A stretch of DNA of 30,355 nucleotides, from positions 1-30,355 of the IMG/VR virus record IMGVR_UViG_3300047320_000112; one strand, 5' to 3'. Position numbers and translations under genes: made by a program. The notes under the pieces are model-generated. The model ran no database searches, was not told where the DNA came from, and saw only the letters and a list, made by a program, of their open reading frames with translations. Each line of letters starts with the position of its first letter. Position 1 is the stretch's first letter. Positions 7,507 to 15,958 of this stretch are shown one piece after another. The DNA is from a virus.

Positions 7507-9722
7507 GCGCCGTCACCCTTCGGCTTGCTGTTCGCCTGCTCCATCTTTTGAGCATGTGTCTGCGCGCCGGCAGCTAGATTAAACTGGCCCTGCGCCATAG
7601 CGTGTTCATGGGCCTGCCGTGACTGCTCAAGGTTCTGCTGGTGCTCGCGGTCCTTGCGAGCCTCCTCGCGATCAAACCTCTCACGCTCAAGCTGAGCGTC
7701 TAGGAGAGCCAATTCCCGCTTAAGCTGGAAGTCTCGATCCATCTGATACAGCTCAGCCTGTGTCTTATCGCGCTGTGTCTCGATATCGGCCTGAGCCTGC
7801 ACGGTCTCAATCTGAGCCTTGCGCTGGTCGGCCTTCTCGTCCAAGGCCGCCTTCATCTGCAGCTCTTGCATCTTCGGATCAGGCTTCTGCGCGGCAGCCT
7901 GGGCCATCTGTTGGCCTTCCTGCGATGCCGGGTCCGTCATGTAAGGATCAACGTCCTTCAGGTCGATGACCTTGCAGAACTCCTTAGCGGCGTTATAAAC
8001 GTTCTTGGGCGTCACGATGGGCAAACCACCCAACAGCGCCTCTTTCTGCATATTCATCAACAGAGATAGATTCGCCGCCCGCTCCTGCTTCGTGCCTGAG
8101 CCAAGACCGACCTTAACGGTCATGTCCGTTCGGGTTTTCCAGCAGCGAGGATCGACCGGAACCCACTGCTTACGCAACTCGACCGTATCAACCTGCGTCG
8201 CGTGCTTCCGAATGATGCCATGCAGCAACAGGAATAGGTCGCGAACGCCAGTCTCAGCGAAGATGCGCGCGATCAGCTTCATACGTGCCTGCGCCGCGCT
8301 ATAGCCCTGCGCCGATGCCGTGGCCGACACATTCTGCAGCGAATTGGCGTCGATGCCCTGCCCTTGCCGGGTGACGCCTGTACGCCATTCACGGGTGGCG
8401 TCCATGTATTCGATCACTGGAAGAACATCGCCGCCGATCGATGGATGCTTGAACGGTTCTACTGCGCCCGGCTGCTTGGCGCGGATGATGCCGCCAGGTC
8501 GAGCGACCAACAGGTCATCAATCGTGTTCTCACTCGCCATCGATTCATAGACGATGGTTCGCGGATTGTTGGCGAGATACTGAGCATCAAGCATGGCCCG
8601 AACGAGAGCCGTCTTGATCTTCTGGATATCCATCACAAGATCAGCGATAGACCGCCCGAAGAAACGATGCGTGATGATCACTGGCGTCATGGCCGCGAAC
8701 GGCATCATGTCTACCTGCTCAATGTCTTCCTTGCCGTCCTTGAGCAAGATCTCTTCCTGCCCGCCGCCGGTTGTGACCTTGTACAGGCAGACCTTGCCAT
8801 CGCCCTTGTAGTCCATCCGAACATAGTGCTCGACAACCTCGATGACGCGAGAGCCCGAATTGGTCGAGTTATCGGCCCAGTATTCCTCATCGACGCTGTC
8901 GCGGCTCAATTCCTCAGTGTTCGAGGTGTTGCCGTAGGTCTGCAGCGCCTTGATCTGGCTGGCGTCATAGCCCTGCTCAATCAGCTTGGCTTCCGTCAGC
9001 GTCACAATCTTGTGGAAGCAGTAATTCGACGACGCAATCGACCGCGCATTGCGCTCAATGCCGAACTCCTCAGGAGGAACTCCCTCAACCTTGGCCGTCT
9101 CGTATTTCTTGGTCGTGACAATGGTCACATCGTGTGTGGTCGTGACGCTGGGTTGGCCCGTCTTCGGATCGACCGGGCCCAAGGTCTCCTTCGTAGTGTG
9201 GGCCTCAATGGCTAATGCGCCATCAGACTGCATTACAGCCTGCGCCAGCATGGCAAACTGATCGCCGGTCTGGTCTAGATACGTCTCGCGCTGTTCGTCC
9301 TCGCGGGTTTCCCACCATGCCTTAACGACGCCAACCTTTTGCAGGAGCGCGTCCTTGATGAAGCTGTAGAGCACGAGGAAGCCGGGATTCTTCTGCATGA
9401 ACACATGGTTCACGTAGTCCGTTTCCTGCTCAGCAGCGCCCACATCCTCGGCATTCACCGGGTTGAACGCCACAACCTCTTCAGAGCCGCAGAAGATCTC
9501 CATCAGCGAAGGCATCAGCCCTTCGATGGTATCAGCAACGTCCGTTGATACCGCGCTAGACCGACCATCAAGCGATGGCATGTCCTTACGCATATCGCCA
9601 AGGTAGTAATCCATCGCGTCCGAACGCTCGATGGACAGCTTTGCGGAAGCTGTCGCAGCCAATGCATCGGCCTTTTCAGCCGAGAGCATAGCCTTAAGCG
9701 TGGACGAGGACATCTGAGCCAT
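7503..9722 (-). CDS. Portal protein
   Basis: 739 aa, the size of podovirus portals. The conserved N-terminal part includes DVADTIEGLMPSLMEIFCG followed by VNHVFMQKNPGFLVLYSF and VKAWWETREDE, typical of the SU10/P22-like portal group. A middle stretch, RQGQGIDANSLQNVSATA, is a further family mark. The last ~130 residues are a Gln/Glu/Arg-rich coiled coil, as expected for a barrel helix. The ORF is open 30 codons further upstream, but the ATG at 9722 overlaps the terminase stop as TAATG and is preferred. The dodecameric portal would dock the terminase and the adaptor encoded nearby. Confidence 0.9.
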   Translation of the reverse strand: MAQMSSSTLKAMLSAEKADALAATASAKLSIERSDAMDYYLGDMRKDMPSLDGRSSAVSTDVADTIEGLMPSLMEIFCGSEEVVAFNPVNAEDVGAAEQETDYVNHVFMQKNPGFLVLYSFIKDALLQKVGVVKAWWETREDEQRETYLDQTGDQFAMLAQAVMQSDGALAIEAHTTKETLGPVDPKTGQPSVTTTHDVTIVTTKKYETAKVEGVPPEEFGIERNARSIASSNYCFHKIVTLTEAKLIEQGYDASQIKALQTYGNTSNTEELSRDSVDEEYWADNSTNSGSRVIEVVEHYVRMDYKGDGKVCLYKVTTGGGQEEILLKDGKEDIEQVDMMPFAAMTPVIITHRFFGRSIADLVMDIQKIKTALVRAMLDAQYLANNPRTIVYESMASENTIDDLLVARPGGIIRAKQPGAVEPFKHPSIGGDVLPVIEYMDATREWRTGVTRQGQGIDANSLQNVSATASAQGYSAAQARMKLIARIFAETGVRDLFLLLHGIIRKHATQVDTVELRKQWVPVDPRCWKTRTDMTVKVGLGSGTKQERAANLSLLMNMQKEALLGGLPIVTPKNVYNAAKEFCKVIDLKDVDPYMTDPASQEGQQMAQAAAQKPDPKMQELQMKAALDEKADQRKAQIETVQAQADIETQRDKTQAELYQMDRDFQLKRELALLDAQLERERFDREEARKDREHQQNLEQSRQAHEHAMAQGQFNLAAGAQTHAQKMEQANSKPKGDGA

Positions 9723-11257
9723 TAGGCGATGCCCTGACGTGGGTAGTTGATCACCTTGTTGAAGCTGGATGGCGCAACAGGCTTGGCAAACGTCAACGCC
9801 ACAGCATCCCACTCGTCGGGGCTCAGTGCGTCACGTCGGCGCATGTCTTCCTTCTTTTCCAAAACCAGCCTCGTGTTTGAATCGTATTTGTATGATGGCC
9901 CGCAAGCATCTGCCTGCAGACTGTCCGAATCCGGTATCTGCGCGCCGGCGGGATCTTCCAGCCATTCCTTTGACTTCATCCACATCTCAGCGCGTCGATT
10001 AAGTGGACCGCCTGATGGCTTGCCCTGATCATCCAGCGGTGGCGGCTCGAATGGCGACGAACCGAAGTTCACGGCCTCAACAATCGAGGCGTACGGCTCG
10101 CCCATGTGCTTGATCTGGTCATAAACACCAGCGCCAACGCCGCCCACGTCGATGAACATCTTCTTGGGCTTGTCGGTGTCAATCACATGCTTGGCCCAGC
10201 CCGCACCCTGGACCGTGTCTAGCTTTTGCTTTGACACAACCTTGGTAACCTGCCGACCGCGTCGCCATGCCATCGAGTGACGGTCTGAGCCCATCCAAGC
10301 CGGGTCGTAACCAATCACCAACGGTCCAGATGCTTCGCAGTTTGCCTTGCGTGCCTTGGCAACGATCGATGCCGAAATGTAGCTATCGTGCCCTGACATC
10401 TGGAATGCTTCAGCCGCCGTCGCAGGGTATTCCTGCTTGAATAGGACCGGGTCTTTCAGTTCCACGATCTTCTGCCGACGCCAGTACATCTGCTCATCGT
10501 CGAGCCCGTAAAGCCCCGCATATTCCTGCTCCTCCTCGTCCTTCACGAAGTCAGGAGTGGGCGCCTTGCGATATTCTTTCTGCCAGAACCACGGCACAAA
10601 GATCGCGATGTAATCGCCCTTGCCGGTCTCAGCATCGCGCCACTTCTGATGAAAGAAGTTGCCGACGCCGTTCGCCGTGCTTTCTAATATTCCCTCGGTG
10701 CCAGGCTCATCAGATAGCGCCTGAAGCACGCCGGCAGCATGTGTATCGGCGTGAGGCCAGAAACCGACCTCAGAGCCGTGAAACAGTTGCAGCGTGGACG
10801 AGCGCCCTACGCCCTTCGTGCCCGCCGTACCGACCTTGTAGGCGCTGTCGAGCGCATCAAAGTTCAACTCCTTCGCATTGGCGGCGCCGGTCGAAGGCTT
10901 GACGAACGGATGGCAGTGCTCGTGGTACCTGTTCACCATCTCGAACAGGTTTTGTGTGGCCGCATCCTCATGCGTCAGGATGAACGCCCTAAGCCCATGA
11001 CTATGCGAAGTCCGATGATAGAACCTTGCCTCAACATAGGTAGAACAGCCTTGCTGCCGACCCTTGAGGATCAGGGCGCGGACCTTACCAGTTCTGGCCT
11101 TCTGCTCCTCTAGACGCTCATGGATGTAAAGCTGAGCGCGATTAAGAACGAGCGGCTCAATCTTGCCTGACTTCGATCTAATCCGAAGACACTTTGACGC
11201 GTAATGCGGGAAGTCATCCCTCAGACGCTTCCGTATCCGCTTCTCCGTCGGGGTCAT
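9722..11257 (-). CDS. terL: Terminase large subunit
   Basis: 511 aa ATPase-nuclease that pumps DNA into the head. Walker A is ILKGRQQGCST (about 63-73); the Walker B region LQLFHGSEVGFW is near 155-167. The RNase H-like nuclease domain shows its acidic residues in VIGYDPAWMG (about D318), MFIDVGGVGAG (about D370) and EWDAVAL (about D484). The ATG at 11257 has AAGGA 5 nt upstream; a TTG one codon earlier also extends the ORF. The gene overlaps the TerS gene by 44 nt and the portal by one base. All motifs needed for activity appear intact. Confidence 0.93.
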   Translation of the reverse strand: MTPTEKRIRKRLRDDFPHYASKCLRIRSKSGKIEPLVLNRAQLYIHERLEEQKARTGKVRALILKGRQQGCSTYVEARFYHRTSHSHGLRAFILTHEDAATQNLFEMVNRYHEHCHPFVKPSTGAANAKELNFDALDSAYKVGTAGTKGVGRSSTLQLFHGSEVGFWPHADTHAAGVLQALSDEPGTEGILESTANGVGNFFHQKWRDAETGKGDYIAIFVPWFWQKEYRKAPTPDFVKDEEEQEYAGLYGLDDEQMYWRRQKIVELKDPVLFKQEYPATAAEAFQMSGHDSYISASIVAKARKANCEASGPLVIGYDPAWMGSDRHSMAWRRGRQVTKVVSKQKLDTVQGAGWAKHVIDTDKPKKMFIDVGGVGAGVYDQIKHMGEPYASIVEAVNFGSSPFEPPPLDDQGKPSGGPLNRRAEMWMKSKEWLEDPAGAQIPDSDSLQADACGPSYKYDSNTRLVLEKKEDMRRRDALSPDEWDAVALTFAKPVAPSSFNKVINYPRQGIA

Positions 11258-11516
11258 CAAGTTCCTTCAGAGCGTCCTCATGGCGAAGCGTCATGTCGCC
11301 GCTATGCTCCAGCGCCTGCGCCGGCTTGCCATCCAGCCGGTCTGCAACCTCTTTGATCGCAGCCAAGCTCTGATCGCCGGTCGATGCCAACTCAAGCAGG
11401 CGCTTAGCCAATCCTCGGAGCGCCTTGGGATCTTCATCCCCGAGAGCGGCAATCTCCATCCTCAGAGCGTCTCGGAACGGCTTGTCCTTGTTTGGTGATC
11501 CTGCTGGGCGGGCCAT
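11214..11516 (-). CDS. terS: Probable terminase small subunit
   Basis: 100 aa. Begins MARPAGSPNKDKPFRDAL, a basic opening found in small DNA-binding packaging proteins, followed by helical segments (GLAKRLLELASTGDQ, AAIKEVADRLDGKPAQAL) and an acidic tail. The size and position directly before terL fit TerS, which recognises pac/cos DNA. No good ribosome site lies close to the ATG; the nearest AGGA is about 20 nt upstream. Confidence 0.75.
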   Translation of the reverse strand: MARPAGSPNKDKPFRDALRMEIAALGDEDPKALRGLAKRLLELASTGDQSLAAIKEVADRLDGKPAQALEHSGDMTLRHEDALKELDDPDGEADTEASEG

Positions 11517-11563
11517 GGTATTTTATTACTCAAGTTCCTGACGGCTTTAGGTTTTGCCAAATA

Positions 11564-11595
11564 CAAAACGCCCCGTAGATTTCTCCACGAGGCGC
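11564..11595 (-). terminator. Intrinsic terminator between the early regulator and terS
   Basis: Minus strand: a 9-bp stem GCGCCTCGT/ACGGGGCGT (two G-T pairs) with a 10-nt loop, followed by TTTTGT. It separates the DUF6456-like gene from the packaging genes, so late transcription must read through it (antitermination) or start after it. Confidence 0.68.
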
Positions 11596-11624
11596 ATCAG
11601 TTGATAATTGCAGATAGCAGGTGA

Positions 11625-11641
11625 TTTGCTGGACCAGCAAA
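11625..11641. repeat. Perfect 17-bp palindrome between early and late genes
   Basis: TTTGCTGG-A-CCAGCAAA is a perfect inverted repeat around one base. It lies 8 nt after the end of the DUF6456-like gene. On the plus strand it is followed by CAGTTTTT. It may be a protein-binding site, or a hairpin protecting against antisense transcription. No plus-strand gene precedes it. Confidence 0.7.
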
Positions 11642-11648
11642 CAGTTTT

Positions 11649-12302
11649 TCACTTCGAAGCCAAATTATATTCAACTGCGAGATCATCGAGGGCATCACGG
11701 AACAGACGGCCGTAGTATTTCGAGGCCACCTCACCATGGCGCCCGAACATCTTGAGCGCCATGACCTCCATGCTCATGCCGTGGATTAGAACGGCCTGGA
11801 TGACTCGAGTCATGGTCCGCCCCAATGCCACCTCCACCGACGCAACGCGGTCTATTGCCTTCGCCTGCGAATCTGAGAGGGGTTCTGGAAAGCGTCCACC
11901 GTCTACCGCCTCCTTGGTCGGATCGATAGCTCGCGCACCCCGCTCCGCATTCTCCCAATCCCGTTGGTAGGCACGCCCGGCATAGAACTGGGCATCATCG
12001 ATCTGCCGATGGCTATGCAAGCGAGCCAAGGGATCATTTCGGATATTCCGAGTGACCGTGAGCTTGGCACCCTGTTCGAATGGATCGTCCACCACGATGG
12101 ATGCGTGCTGCTGGACAACCGCCATCGGCACACGCTTTTTCGGTGCGATGCTGATCCTGGAGGCGAGAAGCTGCTCAAGCGAGCCACGCTCGTAATCGTC
12201 CAAGGTTTCGATCTTCCGCTCAAAGCCTTTCGGCAACCCATCAGCCAATTGAGGCTGGGCTCGCTTCTTTCCCGTTCGCATCAGTGCTGCTGCCCCTGTC
12301 AT
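11649..12302 (-). CDS. DUF6456-like protein, candidate late-gene regulator
   Basis: 217 aa. The N-terminal half is basic and helical. The C-terminal ~70 residues (VEVALGRTMTRVIQAVLIHG, GRHGEVASKYYGRLFRDALD) resemble the DUF6456 domain seen in Hyphomicrobiales regulators: a helix pair followed by a Gly-Arg-rich turn and a LALD-type helix. It is the last gene before the terminator that precedes the terminase genes, the position where phages keep late activators or antiterminators (as Q does). The regulatory role is inference from position and family resemblance. Confidence 0.6.
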   Translation of the reverse strand: MTGAAALMRTGKKRAQPQLADGLPKGFERKIETLDDYERGSLEQLLASRISIAPKKRVPMAVVQQHASIVVDDPFEQGAKLTVTRNIRNDPLARLHSHRQIDDAQFYAGRAYQRDWENAERGARAIDPTKEAVDGGRFPEPLSDSQAKAIDRVASVEVALGRTMTRVIQAVLIHGMSMEVMALKMFGRHGEVASKYYGRLFRDALDDLAVEYNLASK

Positions 12303-12314
12303 GGTTGGATCCCC

Positions 12315-12815
12315 TTACGCCGCGTCGTTCTGCGCCGGCTGATCCGGGTAACGGTCGATGACCTCCGCTCCCGGGAACAGCCGCTTCACCGCCCCAACGA
12401 ATTTAAATTGCTCGACCGACGCCATGAGCTTCGCGACCTCGTCGGGTGAAACCCACACGACACGTTCGCCATGCACCTCGCGCACGCGGTCGAGCGCCGC
12501 CTTCTGCTGCCCGATCGCGACCTTGAGGCCCGTCGCGCTGTCCTGGCCGATCAGGTAGGCATCGTCGGCCTCGCCAGATGCCTCGAGTGCCCTCACCGCG
12601 GCCGCATACCCACGACACAGCGCCGCGCCCTGCTCCTCGACCTCATCGACGGTTCCGGTGACGCACGCCTGATCGAACAGCCCTCGCTGCTCGTGGAGTC
12701 GTTTCGCGATGTCAGGATTGACGCGCCGCAGCGCGAGCCAGGTCCATCGCCGCTCGAACGGGAGCGCCGCGTCCGAAACTTGCCCCAGCCATTTCGAGAT
12801 ATGCGCTGCGCTCAT
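12315..12815 (-). CDS. Hypothetical protein, 166 aa
   Basis: 166 aa, mixed helical, starting MSAAHISKWLGQVSDAALPF. I do not recognise a domain. It contains a helical region rich in Ala, Glu and Arg (RGYAAAVRALEASGEADDAY, about 68-87). The local GC content is higher than in the AT-rich stretch just upstream (13030-13120). It overlaps the preceding gene as ATGA and is followed 12 nt later by the DUF6456-like gene, so the two are probably made together. Confidence 0.7.
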   Translation of the reverse strand: MSAAHISKWLGQVSDAALPFERRWTWLALRRVNPDIAKRLHEQRGLFDQACVTGTVDEVEEQGAALCRGYAAAVRALEASGEADDAYLIGQDSATGLKVAIGQQKAALDRVREVHGERVVWVSPDEVAKLMASVEQFKFVGAVKRLFPGAEVIDRYPDQPAQNDAA

Positions 12816-13090
12816 ACGATCGCATCCTTCCTCTGGACACGAAACAAACGATGCGCGGGGATAACATCGACGATCTCGCCGTGGTTGTCGATGTAGACCA
12901 GCGATCCGTCTGCAAGCAATGCCGGGCCAACATCTGGTTCATCGGCATTCCAAGTTTCGGAGTAGACAGCGCCAACGCCATCCAGAAACGTGACCACCCA
13001 ATCGCCGTTTCCGAGCGTCATGGTGACCGATGCGAGCTTTTTCCTATTACCCCCTTTATATACCCTATTTACTACATCTTTTTTATTCAT
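12812..13090 (-). CDS. Hypothetical small beta protein, 92 aa
   Basis: 92 aa. The ATG at 13090 has GGAG 8 nt upstream; an upstream extension to 13135 lacks such a site. The sequence has three beta-like strands (SVTMTLGNGDWVVTFLDGVG, LLADGSLVYID, EIVDVIPAHRLFRV). No family is recognised. Its first ~15 codons are unusually AT-rich (many AAA/TAT/ATA codons) compared with the rest of the window, which may reflect overlap with a replication or promoter element. Confidence 0.65.
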   Translation of the reverse strand: MNKKDVVNRVYKGGNRKKLASVTMTLGNGDWVVTFLDGVGAVYSETWNADEPDVGPALLADGSLVYIDNHGEIVDVIPAHRLFRVQRKDAIV

Positions 13091-13134
13091 TTCTGTTTCT
13101 CCAGCTATAGAAGAAAAAACTGTCATCACTATCA

Positions 13135-15828
13135 TCAGAAGCGGGGTTTCTTAGCGTCTTCAATTACTTGAGTCGGTGACTGGTCATCGGGTGACTGGTC
13201 ATCGGGTGACAGGTTTCTGTCTGTCACAGCGGGTGACAGTTTTTGAGCGATGACAGTTAGAGCCCGCGCGGTGCTGCGCATTGCGATGACAGATTTTTTG
13301 GCCGCCCACGTGTCCGGGATCGCGTCGTTTACGATGCCGTCGCGCGCTGTCGTGTTTGTGGTTTTGCCTTCGAAGACCGATGCCTCAACCGCCCGCTTCC
13401 AATATTCGAGCCCCTGCTCGTTCAGAACGATCCCGGCATAATACCGTCGGCGCTTGTCGCGGAGCTCTTCCGGATTGATTGCGATGCGCGGATCCGACAT
13501 GGCTGAAAGTGATTTTCCAATCGCTTCGTTGCTCGGGAGCCGTCTGTCTTCGCCTTTGTGTTCGAGCCACCAGACGGCGAATGCGGCGCAGAAGTCAGGG
13601 TTTGACACACGCCGATCAGGGTCGTACTCGACGCATTCCTCCAGGAACCCTGCCACAAGGTTGCTGTCGCGCCTGATGGCGTTCGCCGTGCCTTTGATCT
13701 CGTCGGTCAGCTCAATGAAGCCGCGCTTCAGTGCCCGCTGCAGACCCGCCAGCGCCCAATTGAGAAGGCCGGGCAACTCCGTGGCGAGCACCAGCGTGGA
13801 CGGCTTGTCGAAGCCTCTGAATGCCGCTTCTGCCGCAGCGCCGATGGGCTGGCCTTCGATAAACTCGCGTCGGCACTCGATGACTATCATGCGGTTTATG
13901 ATAGCCTTGGTGGCTTCTTTGAATTGCGGCGGCGAATTAGTGCCCCAGAAAATCGGCGCCTTTACTCTGGTGCTTAGCATCGGGCCGTTCTTGATATTGA
14001 TGCTGACCGGCTCACCCGTAATGATCGCCTTCACGGCCGACGAGAAATGCCATTTGCTTTGGTCGAATGCTTCGTGGAGAAGCCACGGCAGGCGCCGTGT
14101 GAAGGCCATAAGCCCGTGGGTGCCCTCAAGGGCGGCAAGCGGCGTAGCAATCTGCTCGGTGCCAAATAGGCCGCCAAGCACTTCGAGAATACCGGATTTG
14201 CCGAAGTTGCTGCCGCCTTGGAGGATAAGGGCCTTGGACAGCGCTCGCGGTTTGATGTCGATCATGGCCGCGCCTAGGCATTCTTGGATGACCTCAGTGA
14301 GACGAGCGCGCTGCGTCTCGTCACGGTCGCCGAAGAAATCGGAGATCATCACTTCCCACCATGGGCATTTAGCCGATGGAACGTAGTCGCATTCCACCCG
14401 CCAAGTGCAGTAGTTCCCAGGCTCGGGCGGCGTTAGATCAAGCGTGATAGGGTCGATTAACCCCGAGCGGGTCGGTATCTTGCCGTGGGAATCCCACGCA
14501 ACATTTTCACGCCACAAAACCGGGTTGCGGGCGATCCACTGGCGAGCCTCGGAAATTACCCTGTTGGCGCTGTCGATGTTGAGCGCGCGGCAGGCAGTTT
14601 CAATTTCTACGTTGAGCCACGCTTGGAGCCCGTCGACCTCCATGGTCCACAGCCCATCGCTGTATCTCCAAGCGGCTTTCCGAGTGAAGATCAAATCATC
14701 GCCGCGAGACTTGATTGCCTCGATGACGGCCTCTCCCAGCACAATATGATTTGGCAGACCACCTTTGGCCGGCTTAGGCTTCTTGGCCGGTTCCTGTTTA
14801 TGTTCATCAAGTTTGATGACGTTGCTGCCGGCGATGATAGTATGGGTGACTGCGGCCGACGACAGACTCCGGGGCTGCTGTTGCGGATGCTTTTTCAGCC
14901 ACGTGTCGCACATCTGGACAATGGCGCGCTCTTCGCGTCGCCAGTTCCAACGCTCACCATAGGCGCCGGCCGCGGCTCGGGTGGCATCCAGCACGGTCTG
15001 GACAACCTCTTCCCGCTCCACGCCGTTGGTGAGCAACGAGGCTGTGACGGCGAGTTGCGTCGAATGCACGGAAGCATCGCCACCTCCCATGTAAGACATG
15101 GACTGTAGGCGCTTCTCAACGTCGATCGATGGTTTGAAGCCAAGGCGAGCCGCTGCGATCAAGAATGGATTGTCGGCCGGGACTGCGGCTGGGCGTTCCT
15201 TCCGCAGAATGACCGGGGACGATTCCGCCAGCCACTCCTCGAGGTCATCGAGCTCATATCGCCGATCCGTAAGCGTCAGTTCTTCAACGGGCGTGAACTG
15301 CCCATGTTTGGTGTTGTGGGTGCCTGGCAGGCGCATGAGGCGAGCGACCTCGCAAACCGACAGATCGCCGCCAACCAGATCGGCAAGTTGGCGCATGGCC
15401 TGCTCAATGCGCTCCTGTCCGCCGATAATAGATTCATTGAACAGCCAATAGGCGTGAATGCCGTTGCCAGAGAAGACAGTGACCGACGGCGGGAGGCGCA
15501 GCTGTGCCAGCTTCCGCTCTACCTCGGCACGGCTGTCCGAAATATCTTTGAAATCGATATCGACATGCAAGCCGATTGTCTCGACGACGTTGTCCTTGGA
15601 GCGCTTCTTCCCGCTCTGAACGGTGGACACGCAGAAGAACAAGCCGCGCTTGGGTCGGTCCCATTTAGCAATGAACTTGGCAATGTCCGATAGATCGCGC
15701 GTCGAGACGTGGCGCTCTGACGGTTCTGTTGCGTCGTTCCGGTCATTGGCAAGCGAACACACGTAGACCGGCGACTCTGTCACCGGTCCAAACAGGCTTT
15801 TTATGAAGTTCGTAGCTTGCTCGCTCAT
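13135..15828 (-). CDS. Primase-helicase (D5-like, superfamily 3 helicase)
   Basis: 897 aa replication protein. The N-terminal region looks like an archaeo-eukaryotic-type primase: HVDIDFKD with paired acidic residues (about 88-95), FSGNGIHAYW (about 119-128), then RLPGTHNTKHG. The C-terminal half is a virus-type SF3 helicase: Walker A GGSNFGKSG (about 538-546), Walker B-like LPWLLHEAFD, and FWGTNSPP as the sensor segment. It should open and prime the phage origin. The start is the ATG at 15828 preceded by GGGGCAGG; a TTG 15 codons upstream is rejected. The last ~40 residues are low-complexity, with a tandem SPDDQ repeat. Confidence 0.85.
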   Translation of the reverse strand: MSEQATNFIKSLFGPVTESPVYVCSLANDRNDATEPSERHVSTRDLSDIAKFIAKWDRPKRGLFFCVSTVQSGKKRSKDNVVETIGLHVDIDFKDISDSRAEVERKLAQLRLPPSVTVFSGNGIHAYWLFNESIIGGQERIEQAMRQLADLVGGDLSVCEVARLMRLPGTHNTKHGQFTPVEELTLTDRRYELDDLEEWLAESSPVILRKERPAAVPADNPFLIAAARLGFKPSIDVEKRLQSMSYMGGGDASVHSTQLAVTASLLTNGVEREEVVQTVLDATRAAAGAYGERWNWRREERAIVQMCDTWLKKHPQQQPRSLSSAAVTHTIIAGSNVIKLDEHKQEPAKKPKPAKGGLPNHIVLGEAVIEAIKSRGDDLIFTRKAAWRYSDGLWTMEVDGLQAWLNVEIETACRALNIDSANRVISEARQWIARNPVLWRENVAWDSHGKIPTRSGLIDPITLDLTPPEPGNYCTWRVECDYVPSAKCPWWEVMISDFFGDRDETQRARLTEVIQECLGAAMIDIKPRALSKALILQGGSNFGKSGILEVLGGLFGTEQIATPLAALEGTHGLMAFTRRLPWLLHEAFDQSKWHFSSAVKAIITGEPVSINIKNGPMLSTRVKAPIFWGTNSPPQFKEATKAIINRMIVIECRREFIEGQPIGAAAEAAFRGFDKPSTLVLATELPGLLNWALAGLQRALKRGFIELTDEIKGTANAIRRDSNLVAGFLEECVEYDPDRRVSNPDFCAAFAVWWLEHKGEDRRLPSNEAIGKSLSAMSDPRIAINPEELRDKRRRYYAGIVLNEQGLEYWKRAVEASVFEGKTTNTTARDGIVNDAIPDTWAAKKSVIAMRSTARALTVIAQKLSPAVTDRNLSPDDQSPDDQSPTQVIEDAKKPRF
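13176..13205. repeat. Two tandem 15-bp repeats in the primase 3' end
   Basis: GTGACTGGTCATCGG occurs twice in direct tandem (13176-13190 and 13191-13205) and encodes the SPDDQ repeat. Each unit contains TGAC-TG-GTCA, a near-palindrome. Further TGACAG motifs follow at 13207, 13222 (reversed), 13234, 13251 and 13287. Confidence 0.85.
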
Positions 15829-15917
15829 GCCTGCCCCAATATGCCCAGCCCCCGTCCCTACGCCCTTACGCAACTAGCCAGCATTGACTCCTAACCGGCT
15901 TGCATTGATGTTAAATT

Positions 15918-15945
15918 CCTGACCGGCGTTACCGCGCCGACCAGG
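15918..15945 (-). terminator. Strong hairpin between recombination and primase genes
   Basis: Minus-strand RNA can form an 11-bp stem (CCTGGTCGGCG/CGCCGGTCAGG, two wobble pairs) with a 6-nt loop. It starts 13 nt after the stop of the 240-aa gene and about 90 nt before the primase start. The T-run is poor (AATTT), so it may be a weak terminator, an attenuator or a processing site that lowers primase expression. Confidence 0.5.
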
Positions 15946-15958
15946 AGTAGCTTCTCGT

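Noticed and set aside
8364-9215. Plus-strand ORF of 283 codons opposite the portal gene
   Set aside because: Composition is that of a reverse-complement shadow, it has no start signal, and portal motifs on the other strand are unambiguous.
9723-9812. 30-codon upstream extension of the portal gene (many Cys codons)
   Set aside because: It is the terminase 3' end in another frame; the TAATG overlap marks the real start.
13176-13292. CRISPR-like array from the repeated TGAC motifs
   Set aside because: Repeats are 6-15 bp and irregularly spaced within a coding tail; there are no spacers of regular length.
13454-14386. Plus-strand ORF of 310 codons opposite the primase-helicase
   Set aside because: It covers the helicase Walker motifs in antisense; Ser/Arg-rich shadow sequence.
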